A program made the translations under genes and the position numbers. From Hymenopus coronatus (Eukaryota > Arthropoda > Insecta > Mantodea > Hymenopodidae): DNA of 64,000 nt. Location: NCBI GenBank assembly GCA_030762935.1, contig CM060900.1, positions 373,382,632-373,446,631 on the forward strand. Reading direction: 5' to 3'. Each line of letters begins with the position of its first letter. The first letter of the stretch is position 1. This document shows positions 34,461 to 47,170 of this stretch, piece after piece. The notes beneath the pieces were generated by a model, which saw only the letters and a list, made by a program, of their open reading frames with translations, was not told the origin of the DNA and made no database searches.

Positions 34461-36284
34461 ATAGACAGCTGCTTTGTTAAATCAAATTAGTTTTGCTAGG
34501 TTGGTGCAGAGTATATCTATTGACAGTACTAATCCATGACTACTTATCAGACATTATTCTGGATCTTTCCTGAATATAATGGGACCCCTTTAGCCTTTTT
34601 CAGTTCCAGTTACAGAAATGCAAAGCAACCATTAAGCTAATGCTAATAAAATATTTTCATGTTGCAATGGTATTATGATGACTGGTACAATGAAAAAAAG
34701 ATTAACACAAAACTAATTCGGATAATTTGCATGTGTCTCAAACGGCTATTGGTCAAAGACTGATATGAAATGTCATACCATTGTTTAAGTTGCACATACA
34801 TAGGTATTGGTCTGTCTTTTGAAGCAGTGGTAGGAGGAGATAAGGAAGTCATGTGACTAGCTTTAAGTCCCAGCACACCTGGCAACAGGGACCCAGTTTC
34901 CTACCTTTACCCCTTGGTGTCTCAAAAGACTCTGACTGAAGAATATGTCTAAATTGTACATTCGATGTGCCATACTGCTGACACCAATTTAAGTTTATTC
35001 AGGGTGGGACATGATTATTCAAGGTCAAAGATGGGGCTGCAAAACACCAAAGCTTAGCAAGCTACTGCTTAGGCTATGAATGTTTATTCCCCTTGCATCC
35101 TGTAAATGTCTGAAGACAAAGATTAATATGCACTCTATTTAGATTAAAACACACTTTAGAATAGGCTTTTAGTTTTTATTTATGAAAACATTCCCATGAG
35201 CAAAGCTTACATACCTTTGTATACATTGGATGAATTTTGATTTTCTCTTCATCAGTTTTGTAAGAATTTGAGACCATGCTTTAAACTTTTACTGTCAAGC
35301 CCACAAATAGTAGTGAATAACTATTGTATCACAAATTACTAAGATCAGTAATACATTAAAGCATCAAAGTTAAGAACTATCAGCTTTCTGATGCAATATG
35401 TATATGGTATGTGGTAGAAGCTTAATCTGAGTCTCAATCCCCCCCAATCATTCTGAGTATGCTGTCCAGAAGTAGTGTATTGTAACATTGTAATAAAACC
35501 ATATTCATGGTTCTTCCACATATTATTTTCCTGAAACATTCATTCAGAAATTGCAGTTCTATCAAAAATCTATACTCAAACTTTCAAACTGAAAATGTCA
35601 AAGCGAATATCAGATTATGCACACAACTTCAGATGAGCAGTCAGCCTAAAATGATCATGGGAAAGATCATGGCTAGCTGGTGTAAAAGGAGGAAACAGAA
35701 CGTTAATAAGAAACTGGCCAATATTACAATGTTCCTCGTAGTGTCACTCATTTCACTTTTGTGCTTTATTTGAAATCAAAAGTTGTGGAATCTACTACAG
35801 CACAAAATAAGTTGTATGTTGTGATCTTGGTCAAGATGACAACTGACATGCCATACTATTATCATAATTGTAGCATTGCCAAATTTTTTATTGACACATA
35901 AGACACAGATGTGGCTATTGATAAAGTACAAAGAACTTAGAGGAAAGAAAAGACGATCCAATAGTCCAAGTGGTGCCACCATTTATCAAGTCCTGAGTTT
36001 ACAAAACTCTTGAGCTTTCGTGTGTACATATGGCAGCAATAACTGTTAGGAGAGAACATTTTAAACATTAAAAAACAGCACGTCAACAAAATTTAAGATT
36101 TTTAATGTTAAAAGAAGTATAAATTGTGATTCTTATTGACATTTTTTGAATGATTTCAAATAATTTTACAGAACTCTTCCATCACTTATAGTTTTTGAGT
36201 AATAGCATGAATAACATTTCTGGTAATTACAGATTTTAATGTTTAACACTTTAGAATACTTTTTACATACCTAAAATGAATGTG
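34461..36284. other. Unassigned intergenic DNA
   Basis: No gene recognised. A stretch near 34825-34940 shares 'agtttcctaccttt' and a 'ctctgactgaagaatat'-like block with 56465-56600, suggesting an old dispersed repeat. Confidence 0.3.
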
Positions 36285-37140
36285 AGGTAGCCTTTTGACT
36301 GTAATTTGCTTGAGAAACATATCTCTTGAGTGTCCAACAGTAGTCTGTCAACATATTTGGAGTCCATTTTCCATGGCAGCATCTTTTGATTTTAGTGATT
36401 TCCTGATGAAATACGTGCCATGTTCATTTCTGACAATGCCTAGATTCTCAGGGAAGAAGTCAAGAGGGGAATTCAATATGTGTATTTTCAAATACACATG
36501 ACCTCATAATTCTCAATCAACTCACTAACAAGTTCGCTGTAATGTTCAGGCCTGTAGTTTCCTTGAAAGTTTATAACAATGTTTTTGAAAGAGAACCATG
36601 CGGCTCTTTCTTGCATATTTAATAGGCTTTCAATCTGTGAATCTTTCACAATTCTCTAATTTAAGGGCCAAAACATATTCCCTCTTAGTTTTGCTACACT
36701 GATCTGTGGAAACTTCATCATGATTCATTGTTTTCACAAAGTTCTTAATCATACCTAGCTTAGTGTGTAGTGGAGGCAATAAGATTTTGTTAGCACTTAC
36801 AAGTGATTTATGAACATCATTTGCCTATCCTGGATTGAAACACACTTTTTGGCCAGCTTTTTTTAACATAATGATTGCTTTCAGCTCTACTATACCATGT
36901 ACACAAGAAATAACAAAATTTGGTAAAGCCAAATTGTAATCCAAGTAAGGTGCCAGCATTTTAATCTTAAAGAAGTAACTTGGCTTTACTTTTGGATAAC
37001 CCATGATCACAAACTAAATCAATTAGATCCTCTGTTAGAAAATGCATTTTCTTTATGGTAACTCCTTTCACAAAATCTGGGCCATTCTGTTGTAATTACC
37101 AATGTCATTAACACTTTCAAAATCTTCAGTCACATTTCTG
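36285..37140 (-). pseudogene. Decayed multicopy gene of unknown function
   Basis: Read leftwards: LLGLQFGFTKFCYFLCTWYS and RAESNHYVKKSWPKS (about 36840-36960), SANKILLPPLHTKLGMIKNF then VKTMN (about 36720-36800), KREYVLALKLENCE, then HQEITKIKRCCHGKWTPNML and TDYCWTLKRYVSQANY (about 36290-36410). From memory these match a conserved, uncharacterised protein family found in many copies in arthropod genomes, in which 'ILLPPLHIKLGLMKNFVK' and 'RFHQDIxxMEKRYQGKW' are fixed landmarks. Its function is not known to me. Stops and frameshifts are scattered throughout, so this copy is dead. The multicopy pattern suggests a mobile-element origin, which is inference. Confidence 0.7.
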
Positions 37141-38311
37141 TTATCTGGTGAAGTTGGTATGGGAAGACCTGGTCCATGAGCAATGGTTGAATTGCTGATT
37201 CTAAAGATGGATATTTAACAATTTGTTACTTTGTAACAAACTTATTCCAGAGGCAACAGACTGCTACTAACAAATATATGATCCTTAGGTTCCTAACATG
37301 TCCTAGGAACTGCAAAAAGCACATGACGGGACCCTTTTAATCAGCCTGGTTAATGGAGTCATACATTTGGCAAAATAAATTCGTAGAGGCCAAAACTTAT
37401 TCTGGTTTATCTTATTGTCAAAATAACACTCATAAGCTCAGAGAGTCAAATTTAATATCTGTACTTTTAAAGTGAACTCCCCACTAATGTAACAATTATT
37501 TAGATCATTTATACATTTGTGAAATATTATCCTCCTTTTAATTTACAGTGCTTAAGAAAAACTATTAGCTGACACTATACTTTTGATTCACAACTGAGGA
37601 CACAGGATTAGCATCTTTCATTAAACATTTTTCATTAAATTTCCTCTGAAAATTATGCAGAACCTTTCTATCTTTCTATCTGTTGTTGGAGTAAACATTG
37701 GGTGATATAACAAAAGCAAGCAATAACTCACGAGCCATGGCATGTAGCTAAAGCGATTTATTGGTAGCAGTGGGTTATGAGTCACAGATATGGTTAATAA
37801 AAGTTTTCCCTACATGCTGAGCCTTGGCCCTATGATTGCAAGTCTCTGAATCATGTTTCCCATCTTCCTGCATTGCAAATGCATTACTGTCGGGTAGCAG
37901 TAAACATTTGAATCAGTTTAGGTTTTTTGTGGCAGTATATCAGAAATGACTGATGAAAGCAATCAGTTGCATCCTGTTTTATGAACTTATTAACCATCCA
38001 TAAAGAGGTATTGATCAAATTGCAGCTACCTGAGGGCAAGCAGCAAAAGGCATCTGCTATGTCCAAAGTGCACAGAAACCAAAAGAAAATCTGAATCTCT
38101 GCCTAACAGAAAACCAGAGAGTGAAGAAAATAAGAAATATGAAAAGCCTCCTAAAGAGAAGGTGATTGAAAGACAACATGCCTAGTCTGAAGCACTGGGA
38201 AAACAAGCTTTTAGATCACTGCTGTCCAAATTTCTCATGTGCTCAGGCACATTTGACTCATACATAATGAAGTGCAGACATCACCATCAACACAACCACT
38301 TTCTTTTACTA
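37141..38311. other. Unassigned intergenic DNA
   Basis: The left part may extend the decayed gene above (minus-strand matches fade near 37140). No other feature. Confidence 0.3.
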
Positions 38312-39690
38312 CTGAGTGAGTCAAAAACCTCTGAACCAACTTTAAGTGTTTTTCCACTGGGCCTGTGGACACACGATTCCCCACTGCTGCTGAAAACAAG
38401 GTCACACTTCAGACGCAGCTTTGTTCTGCTCTGGAATTGCAGTATTGAGCTGACAATGATGTTTTAGTTCAGTTACTACAAGTGATTTATTATCTTGTTC
38501 TGTACTTAATCACAAAGCATATTATGGCTCAGCATATGTTTTATACTGCACAGGATATATTTATGATTCATTTGTGTTAACTCGGTCAGCTTTCCAAATT
38601 AAAGTATGGTTTGCAGAAATATTTCCATGCATAAAAGTTCCAGACTGTACAACAAACCATGAACTTTATAATAAATTTCAGGCCACAGGAAGTATTCACA
38701 TAAGAAATCTAAAAACCAGTGTACAGTTCTTACCAAAGAAACATTAGACGACATCAGTCATCATTAGGAGAATTTCCTCCAAAAGTCGCTTAGGTGTATT
38801 TCACAACAGGTAGGCATTTCTTATGGCTCTGTGCAAAGAGGTACTAAATGGCTGAAGTTAAAACAATATAAAATAACCGTGGCACATGCTCTTCAACCAC
38901 ATGGTCCTGTAATTCAGCATACATTTTATGAATAGACTTTCAATAGTGTATATAATAGCAAAAGAGGCCCACATTTAATAATTTTCATGGATGAGGCTTA
39001 TGGATATGTGTGCATACAAAATAATCATTATTTGAGATCTGAGAAACCTAATATTGTTCATGAAATACCCCTTCATGATGTAAATTTGGTGCATGGTGCA
39101 CCATTATCATAGAAAGTCTTATAGGTCCAATGTTTTTGAGTCAACAGTTGATGTCCATGGATATGTGTATACATGTTTGTTCCTTTTTTAGAGAATTAAC
39201 AGACAAGAGCATGATTTTACCTCTTTTCAACAAGACTTTCCAACAGCTCATGCAGCCAACCTTTGATGAGCACAATTGAGAGTATGTTTCAGGACAGAAT
39301 TAATAGTTCAGATTTGTGGCCCTTTCCATCCCCCAACCTAACCTCCTGCGATTTTTATCTCTCAGGTAGCTTAAAACATAAAGTGTACAATACAAACCAC
39401 CACACCCTGGAAGAATTAAAACAAAATATCTGTAAGGAAATTGCCAGCATTTCTCAAGTGAGCTACTGCAAGGGATGGATAGTTTCCTAAAGAGGTGCCA
39501 AAAATGTATGGACAATGGTGGGGAATTTCAGCATCTTCTTTCATAAAGCTGGTAAGTAAAACATTTAAAAGTAGTTTAAAAATGTATGGTTACATCCATG
39601 CCTTTCTATGATAGTGACAGATGGCAATGAGTGCAGAGGATGCAGACAGGCAAAACACAGCACAGCTTCATTCTTTTTTGACTCACTCGT
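38312..39690 (+). mobile_element. Decayed mariner-like element
   Basis: Ends are CTGAGTGAGTCAAAAA (left) and the reverse complement of ACGAGTGAGTCAAAAA (right), flanked by TA on both sides (38310-38311, 39691-39692). Length 1379 bp is normal for mariner/Tc1. The internal transposase is heavily decayed. Confidence 0.82.
38580..39490 (+). pseudogene. Tc1/mariner transposase, decayed
   Basis: Pieces in changing frames include FQIKVWFAEIFPCIKVPDCT near 38595, IGPMFFESTVDVHGYVY near 39125-39175, FQQD..PTAHAAN near 39225-39260, and the continuous segment 39263-39490. That segment holds DLWPFPSPNLTSCDFYL (the degenerate form of LWPPRSPDLTPCDFYLWG) and HHTLEELKQNICKEIASIS. The motif with the last catalytic aspartate has become PNLTSCDF. 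Many stops and shifts mean it is non-functional. Confidence 0.85.
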
Positions 39691-39839
39691 TACTATTACC
39701 ACTACTACAAACATGTATTGATGTGAATGTATTTCAAAGAATTATAATTCAAATTGCTTAGGTTTACATTTACATAATTAATGTGTAGTTTGGCAGTGCA
39801 TGTTCGGTTTAAAGTGCAGAAAAATCTGGGGTGTAGCTG

Positions 39840-41560
39840 GAACAAGCTGCTCTTAATGCATTATCTAGATGTGACTGTCAAACTGGATCGGTACCTATTC
39901 TTGATGAAGCTCATAGACAAAAATGTGACCTTGTAAAGATATGTCAAACCAAAAACTAAAAAGGAATAAGTTTTCAAAACAACACTACCAATGATGAGAT
40001 ATCTATTCCTGTCCACCTGATTCCAGAAATTGCTTGAACTTGATAAACATGCTTTCAAAGATATATCTTCTTGAAGATTTAAAATTTCCACTTCTAATTC
40101 TTCAAGATTACAATTTCCAAAGATCTCTCATATCCTACCTCCAAGTTCAGCAATGTCAACATAAATGAATGGGTTATTGATAAACATAATCACTGACTCA
40201 AGTGCTGAAAACTGGCTAAACCTGTTACTAAATTCTGTGACTAGAATTTTAAGATGCTGGGCACAGGATAGAACATCACATTTGCCAATATTTACGGTTT
40301 CCATAACTCATTTCAAAGTTGGAAAATGTGATATGGATTGCACATTTAAAAAAAGAATTTAAGTTTAGTTTCCTCTGAAAAGCATTTACAGTTCTTATCA
40401 TGGCTGAAGTGTTGCAAATTTTTCCCTTGCAATTTGTGGTTTAGCTCGTTTAATTTTGAGATGATATTGGTCAAGAAACCTAATTCTAGGAGCCATGATA
40501 TCAAGCTCTTGACAATATTGCCCAGGCGATGATTTCAGAAAATCTATCTGATCCAGAAGACTGCAGTATTGTTCCATAGTTTTCCCCTTATTAAGCAACC
40601 TCTGCATAACAAATAGATGACCTAATGTGATTTACTACTAATTATTACACAAGTTATGATTTTCATGACATAGTCAAATTTAAAACCCTAGCACATGATA
40701 GATAATACAGTAATAAGAAAGAAATTTTGGAAATTAACCCTATCTAGCACAAAGAGCAAGAAACCCATACTCTTTCCAGCCACTGAAGTCATCCCATCTG
40801 CTTGTTATAGCAAGTTTAGAGAGTGGAATGTTACTATTTTTTGCAAATTTTAGGAATACATTAAATCTATTTTCTCCCCTAGTATGTTCATAAAGTGGCA
40901 GCATTTTTACAAATTCCTTTTAACTGTAGGTCATGAAAGACCATTCTAATAAATAAATACAACTGTCCAACATTAGAAATATCAGTGCTTTCATCAAACT
41001 GAAGCGAAAAATATTCACACAAACGCAGATCCCGATAGAACTGAGATTCTAAATCCTTAGAAATCTGTTCAACATGTCTAGCAACAGTTTCAAGAGACAA
41101 ACTGAAGTCCTTTTATAGAAGAAATAAGTGCAGATTTATCTTTGTGACCAACAAACAGAGATTCTACAGGACTGAACATTGCTTTTTTAATTACTTCCCA
41201 ATCACTAGAAGTTTTTTTTTCCCCCCTTTTCGTTAAAACATAACAGACTTTGTAAGAGGCCATTGTCATGTTACTATTTTGCTGAACTGGCTTTGTAGAT
41301 ACTCTTTGCTGTAATGTTAATTTACATTTTAAGTCTAACTTTATGCTGTCGTAATTTAGAATTAACAGGAAATTCACTATTCCAGTTTTTGTGATTTGTC
41401 AAAAAATTATGTTCTACAGTACTTTTCTTGGGAACAGATGCACTATTGTTACATAATAAACACACAGGTTTTCCTCTGAATTCCACAAAACAATGCTGCT
41501 CTCAGTCACTGTTAAAATGTAAGTTTTGTCTCTTAGCCACATTATATTGAGAACATTCAT
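39840..41560 (-). pseudogene. hAT transposase (GTF2IRD2/ZBED-like), decayed
   Basis: Read leftwards: a BED-like finger region (FVEFRGKPVCLLCNNSASVP then HNFLTNHKNW, near 41380-41500), then SDWEVIKKAMFSPVESLF. At 40888-41100 is the core with VARHVEQISKDLESQF and CEYFSLQFDESTDISNVGQL, which holds the first catalytic aspartate. Near 40800 is IPLSKLAITSRWDDFSGWKE. At 40080-40400 are FPTLKQVM-type and HLKILVTEFSNRFSQF pieces. At 39861-40091 is the C-terminal dimerisation part (DLQEDISLKA-like, FWNQVDRNRY, MSFIKNRYRSSLT). The region expected to hold the catalytic DGAP motif is mutated. Frameshifts are frequent. No terminal repeats found. Confidence 0.85.
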
Positions 41561-42860
41561 CCAACACAACATGCGTAACTGAATCTGCATTCACAATCTC
41601 TTAAATTATACTGAATGTGTGTTTAAAAACACGATTCCTTCATTGCTATCAGTATAGCTATAAACAAACCGACCCCTTGCTCACTATTGCTATAAACTGC
41701 AATGTTTAAAGGAGTGAACTTACTGTTTGTGATAAAACTTTATTGCAATTAAAGTGACTCTGTCTCAAATTCCCAACAATTGCAGTGTTAAGGTCTACTT
41801 TTTGTTGAGGAAAATAATAAGTACAGCTTTGAATGTTCAAAAGAAAGTTTCATAGTCATAGGTGTATAGTAGAAAGATGTCCGGAAGGAAGTAATTTTGT
41901 CATAAAATTTGATTTAAAATTAGGAATCCTTAGAAAGAACATTTAGCTCATGAAGGGTGCTAGAAAATCACATTTCAGGGGTCACGTTGGACAGGGTTGT
42001 TTTAGATCTTATTCAAGTGGAATCCAATCCACCTAGTTTCGGTAACAGAGGAGAATAGTAAAGACAGCTTTTGATTATTCTCCAATTTATTAACGCTACA
42101 AAGCTCTTTTTAGTGTGAAATAATTTAAGGTTAGCTATATTTGAGAGACTACAATACAATAGCAAATTAATTTAACTACATTGCACAATTAATAGGGAAT
42201 ACATGTTAATCTACAAAGAATATAAATCATAAAAAATTTGATATAAATAAACAGCAATAATCCATTTATATTTTAATGGAAATTAAATTGATTCTCTCAT
42301 TAATTTAGGAGAGAAAGAAATTGGATTTAATTATCTTCCAGCAAATCTTGAAGCCTTGGAAAGTGAATCCCAAGAAAATGTAAGCCTTGATACTGATGAG
42401 GTATTCCCCATGTACTTTTAGGTTTAGATAGGGAAAAGCTATTGTTCAAAGATAGCAAGTTAATGTACAAGATGAAACACTGTACTTAGTTAAAAATTGC
42501 TGTTCTTTTTATGTATGCATTGTAAAGCTGGTATTATGGTCATACTAAAACGTTTCTATTGTTGTAACCATTGTTTACTAGTTTCTCTTAAAAGGCACAA
42601 AGAACAGGAAAGCTGTTTTGCATGACTATACTTGCAAAATAAGAACAATTGTTCTTAATGTAATATTCAATAATTTGTAAAATTAATTCCTTAATAATTA
42701 GAATAAAATAGATCAATTTTAATTGTTAGCGAGCATGAATCATTGTTGCAATCCTATCCCCCCTACACTGTCCTCTCACTCTGATACATTCGTCAGATGC
42801 TAGCTCTTCTTTCCAATTATTTTGAATGAAAGGGAAATGCTGCTTAAGTTGGCCAGTGTA
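41561..42860. other. Unassigned intergenic DNA
   Basis: No recognised gene. A short open stretch at 42309-42418 (+), preceded by 'taatttag' and encoding EIGFNYLPANLEAL, has no start codon and no match I can name. Confidence 0.3.
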
Positions 42861-43280
42861 TCATTCTATAACAACCCACTCACTGCTAATGCACCTATTG
42901 TATGAGGTTTCTTCTACTGTTTTAAGATTTTTATATGGGGTTATGAGCCACAGTGCAATGCCACAAATGGATCTCCAAGCAGTAGTACATTTGCAGTAGG
43001 TATTCCCAGGCACTACCTGGGAGGCAAAAGAATTTCTCCACATGTAGGTATCGTGTAGAAATCTGGGCAATTTTGTGTTTATACTAATAACATTTAGTTT
43101 TGCATTACACATGGCATGGATGTTTACACTGGCAACCCCTTTTTTGTTAATAAATTTGTAACAGGCACATGGGGTTTCTGAATCAGTACATTGGTAGCCC
43201 ATTACGTCAATTGTATCTGGAAATATGTAATGCTGCTGCCATTCAACTTTAGCAGCTTTTAGTGCTGCATTAGTTGCTAG
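42861..43280 (-). pseudogene. PIF/Harbinger (HARBI1-like) transposase fragment
   Basis: Read leftwards from about 43280: LKAAKVEWQQHYIFPDTIDV, then CACYKFINKKGVASVNIHAM, CNAKLNVISINTKLPRFLHD and TYMWRNS, then LWLITPYKNLKTVEETSYN. These line up with the HARBI1 nuclease-fold segment 'GxxDGxHxxI...NRKGxxSxNxQxxCDAxxxxxxVxxxxPGSxHDSxxxRxS...WLxTPYxNP'. The first catalytic aspartate site is visible as IDV and the second region as LPRFLHDTY. Upstream and downstream parts are missing or too decayed. No terminal repeats identified. Confidence 0.8.
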
Positions 43281-44281
43281 GAATTTGTTCCCATTTTTTT
43301 ATTTTTGTTTTAGGATAGAAGAAACTTCCCAGAATATACTTAAAACTGTACCTTGGGAAACTCCCTTTGCCAAACCAGACTGGAATCCATAGACCCCAAT
43401 GCAGCATAGAAGTATTTTCATTTTTCACTGGAGCTTTCATTACTCACTCATTACCTTGCTTATTCTTCTATTTTACTTAGTCTCTATTTAAACAAAATCA
43501 AGGTTATACTCTACTTTCATTGATGGCTTGTCACTCTCCTGCACTATACATGAAACAAACATTTTAGATTTTGTCCCTCCTCTCCAATTTACAAATCATT
43601 CAGGGTTTTTCTATAACATTTTGTTAAAGTGGTTAACCACTTGCCATACTATTTGTATTTGTCATACCATAACGGTAACATCTTGTTCCCCCTCATGGGT
43701 TCTGGTATCATCCCACAGGGGTGGATACCCTATAGGATGATACGTCCTTTTTGTGGTGGGGGGGGGGGGATAAATACCTCCATCTTGGGACCCAGAAACT
43801 TTCCTGGCGAGCTCTGGCGTAAGGGGAAGTTTGATCTACCCAAGTGGAAGGAAACTAAAGCACCCACCTAACCCTATGGCGTAAAGTGACCCATGTCGAG
43901 GGTGTGCTTGGAATATTGGAGTTGTACCCTAAACAGAGCCTAAGGGACACTAGGCAAAATTCCCGAGTATTTTAGCCTTACCTTAGTATGCGAGACTCTG
44001 CTAGTGTGGACATATAGTTCCCTCACTTCTTGTGGACAGTATTGGCACAGATTTAAAATCTTTATCCCCTACTGGGTCAAAAGAGGGTACACAGACCTCA
44101 ACTGGCTCAGATACACACATACCTGTGCTTATGCAGATGGAAGAAAAAGAACCAATGGAGGGACTGCAACTGGAATCTAAGCCAGAGCAGACAGACTCAT
44201 TGGAAAGGTAGTATAAAAGCTGGTTCAGATCAAAACCAAAGGGATTTCGGGGCTCAACGAAGTAAATTACTGAAGCAAAGG

Positions 44282-44790
44282 GTGCTAGAAGAAGGTAAAA
44301 CTTGGCTTACAAAAAAGGAGTGGAAAGAAAAAGTAGGGTTGGGACCTATGGCAAAATCTGCAGGGGCAGGTACACTGAAACCTATGAGAAAGGAAAGAAA
44401 AGGGCGAGACTGGAAAGAACCCCAGATGACCAAAGTACCAGTCAGTAGCAAACTGCCAAGCAACCAAAACCTGAGCAAAAAGGAACTAAGGAGACCTAGA
44501 GCACAGTTGTTACAGGGCATAAAGTGATAGTGATTCTAAAGGAATACCCTTAAAGAAAACTCACTGAAGAACAATCAGATAAAATCCAAATTGCACTTTT
44601 CGAGAAAATTAGGGGAACCCCAGGGGAAGGCCTGAAATTTAGAAGGGCACATTTGGACAAAGGTGCATTTATTGCTGCTGTATGTGAGGATGAAAAGACG
44701 GTGCAGTGGCTAAAGGACATCTTGGGAGAAAGCAGACCTGCTGGTCATACTGGCCAGCAGGGTTTTCAAACGTGCCAAGGTGTCAAGTTT
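44282..44790 (+). pseudogene. LINE ORF1 remnant with DUF4780-like domain
   Basis: A basic, proline/serine-rich segment (44282-44527) is followed in another frame by LTEEQSDKIQIALFEKIRG, then GLKFRRAHLDKGAFIAAVCE and DEKTVQWLKDI (44560-44730). The latter matches the DUF4780-type domain found in ORF1 of insect LINEs. Family assignment is from memory. A stop near 44525 and frame changes separate the parts. Confidence 0.65.
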
Positions 44791-44839
44791 GGGTACCAAA
44801 GCCACTTAAAGATCTCCTTGAGTAGACAAAATATTTCCA

Positions 44840-46990
44840 GCCCTATTCTTTTTTGCAGAAGGAATAATTCCATTGTTAACCAAAATCTTTTGGTTACACA
44901 CCTAAAGTATGGAAACAATTAAGACACACCTAAGCCAGAAAGACAAACCTTTTTAGGATTTTAGACCTATTAGTTTTATGTCTTTTATGTTGATGTTAGA
45001 AAAACTGGTTGACAGGTATATTAGGGAGGTGAAACTGATAAACTTGCCATTAAGTAAGAAACACTATGCCTATCACCTGGAGGGCCAATTGAGGAACTAC
45101 TTGATGGAGAAGCAGCGGCTCTAGGTCCCTCAGACTGCATTAACCGGCTGGGGGGGGGGTTTGAGGTGCCGACCTTGTCTCACCCCCTAATACTGCACTC
45201 CACCATGATGTCTGTCATGGACTGAGATGGGGGATGCAGCAGCTGGGCGAAAGGCCAAGGTTCCTTGTGAGCTGTCATGCCATGGAGTTGTTATTATGCC
45301 TATCAATGGCCCTCCACCATCTAGTACAGAAGGTGGAGAGGGTGATAAATACAAAACAGCTTTGGGAATCTTCCTTGATATTGAGGAAGCTTTTAATAAT
45401 ACTCACTTCAAATCAATGATTGATGGGGTAGAAGAAACACTATGTAATTGGATAAGAACCATGCTGGAGGACTAAATGATAGAAGCATCTATGTTTGAGG
45501 AAAGGTTAGCAGTAGAAGCAACCAAGGGATGCCTGCAGGGAGGGATTGTATCCCTGTTACTGTGGAACCTAGTTGTGGACGACATTAAACAGGAATACTT
45601 TGTACTGCGATATGCAGATGTGGTCATACTTATCCTTGGCAGATTTGAAGAGAACATTCAAACACTGGCACAATCTGCACTTTTACAAGTGGAGAAGTGA
45701 TGTTAGCGACACAGCTTAACAACTAACTTTCTTCACAAGAAGAAAAATATAAAATACCTTTTGGAAAATAAAACCATGGGAAGGATATTAAGGTGGAGAA
45801 GGAAGTTAAATACCTAGGAATTGTGCTAGATTCTAAATTGACTTGGTCTCCCCACCTCAAGAACATGTGCACAAAGGCTGAGTTCCTTAACATGCACTTG
45901 CAGAGCATGTGGTAGAACATGGGGATTAACAACCAGCACCCAGAGTGACACACTGGATATACACAATAATAGTTAAGACCCATAATAAGTTATGGGTTAA
46001 CTATATGGTGGAAAAAAGTGCATCAACATGGGGCTAAGAGTGCCCTTGGTAGAGATTAGCCTGCCTTGCAATGATTGGTGCATTTAGCAGTACCCCAACT
46101 GCAGGAATGGAAGTCCTGCTTAATGTCCCTCCTCTTGACATATGGTCATTAGAGAGGACCATTTCAGCAGCTCAGAGACTAGTACAATGTGGTGAATGGT
46201 TACAGTGTGGAAGCCATACTGAGGTTCTGAACTATTTGCAATCAATCCTGGTCATGTGGATACCTGGGGACTGCACACAACCAAATTACAATTTCAATGA
46301 ACCCTTCAAGGTGATTATTGGAGAGCGAGAGAAGACCTTCCCTATGGACAGTCCGTGAATCTGATGTGGTACATGGATGCTTCTAGGATGGATCTGTGAC
46401 GTGAAACCAGAACTGGAGTTTTCCTTCTAGGGGTTTATGCTACAGTTTTCCAGGCAAAATTGTATGCTATTAGATGCTACCTGGAAGAGAACCGGCAGAG
46501 GGGATATGCTAATAAAACCATCCGCATTTGCTGACAGTAAAACAGCCCCAAAAGCTATGCAAGCTAATCAATCAAATTCCAGGTTGGTTGTCAACTGCTG
46601 GGAGGCATTAAACCGACTGGGAGATAAATATTAGTTAATCCTGGTATGGGTACTAGGACATTCTGGCATTCAAGGCATAAAAGGGCTTGCCAGGAAAGGA
46701 CCAGACACACCTTTTAAAGGGCCTGAACCTGTATTATGTATAACCAAATCAATGGTTAAAAAGGTATTACAAAAATGGACTAAAGACCAGCATACCAAGT
46801 ATTGCAGGAAAACTCCAATATAGACACATGAAGAACTTATGATAAAGGAACCATGTATGAAAAGAGCAACTGAATTCCTAAAACTAAGTAGGAATCAGGT
46901 AAGATATGTACCTGGATTAATGACTGGCCAAGGCCATTTTAGGAAGCACCTACACAAAATAGGGTACCATAAAAGTGAGCCTAAGTGTAA
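44840..46990 (+). pseudogene. LINE reverse transcriptase-RNase H remnant
   Basis: Reverse transcriptase blocks are DFRPISFMSFMLMLEKLVDR (near 44955-45015), HHLVQKVERVINTKQ (45315-45360), ALGIFLDIEEAFNNTHFKSM (45358-45420, catalytic block with D in LDIE), ATKGCLQGGIVSLLLWNLVV (45520-45580), and FVLRYADVVILI (45600-45635). YADV stands in place of the YADD catalytic pair. Then come VKYLGIVLDSKLTWSPHL-type sequence (45800-45860), RNase H pieces (NSRLVVNCWEALNRLGD, then LGHSGIQGIKGLA, 46570-46690), and TEFLKLSRNQVRYVPGLMTG (46865-46930). The apurinic-type endonuclease expected between ORF1 and the reverse transcriptase is missing. The loss of the second YADD aspartate and many stops make it dead. 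Confidence 0.88.
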
Positions 46991-47170
46991 TCTGCAATGA
47001 CGAGAAAGAAACAGCCTCTCATTTGATTTTCAAATGTAAATGCATTTGCATATAAAAGCTACTTTTGGGTATACAAATGGAAGATATTGTATCACACAAG
47101 AACCTAATAAAAGGATTAGTAAGCCTTTCGAAGGGCACAAACCTTAATTATTAGGGCAACCAGGGAGTAA

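Larger units (their letters stand above)
43680..47170 (+). mobile_element. Non-LTR retrotransposon (LINE), decayed
   Basis: About 3.5 kb containing, in order, a possible 5' untranslated part (43680-44200), ORF1 remnants, reverse transcriptase, RNase H and a C-terminal zinc-knuckle-like region, all on the plus strand but in shifting frames. The 5' and 3' limits are set by where recognisable sequence starts and stops. There is no poly-A tail or target duplication that I could confirm. Oligo-G expansions at 43759-43769 and 45150-45160 mark replication slippage. Confidence 0.85.

Noticed and set aside
42309..42418. Open stretch after 'taatttag' as a coding exon
   Set aside because: No clear donor consensus, no recognisable protein, and no neighbouring exon. 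GATGAG|GTATTC is only a weak donor.
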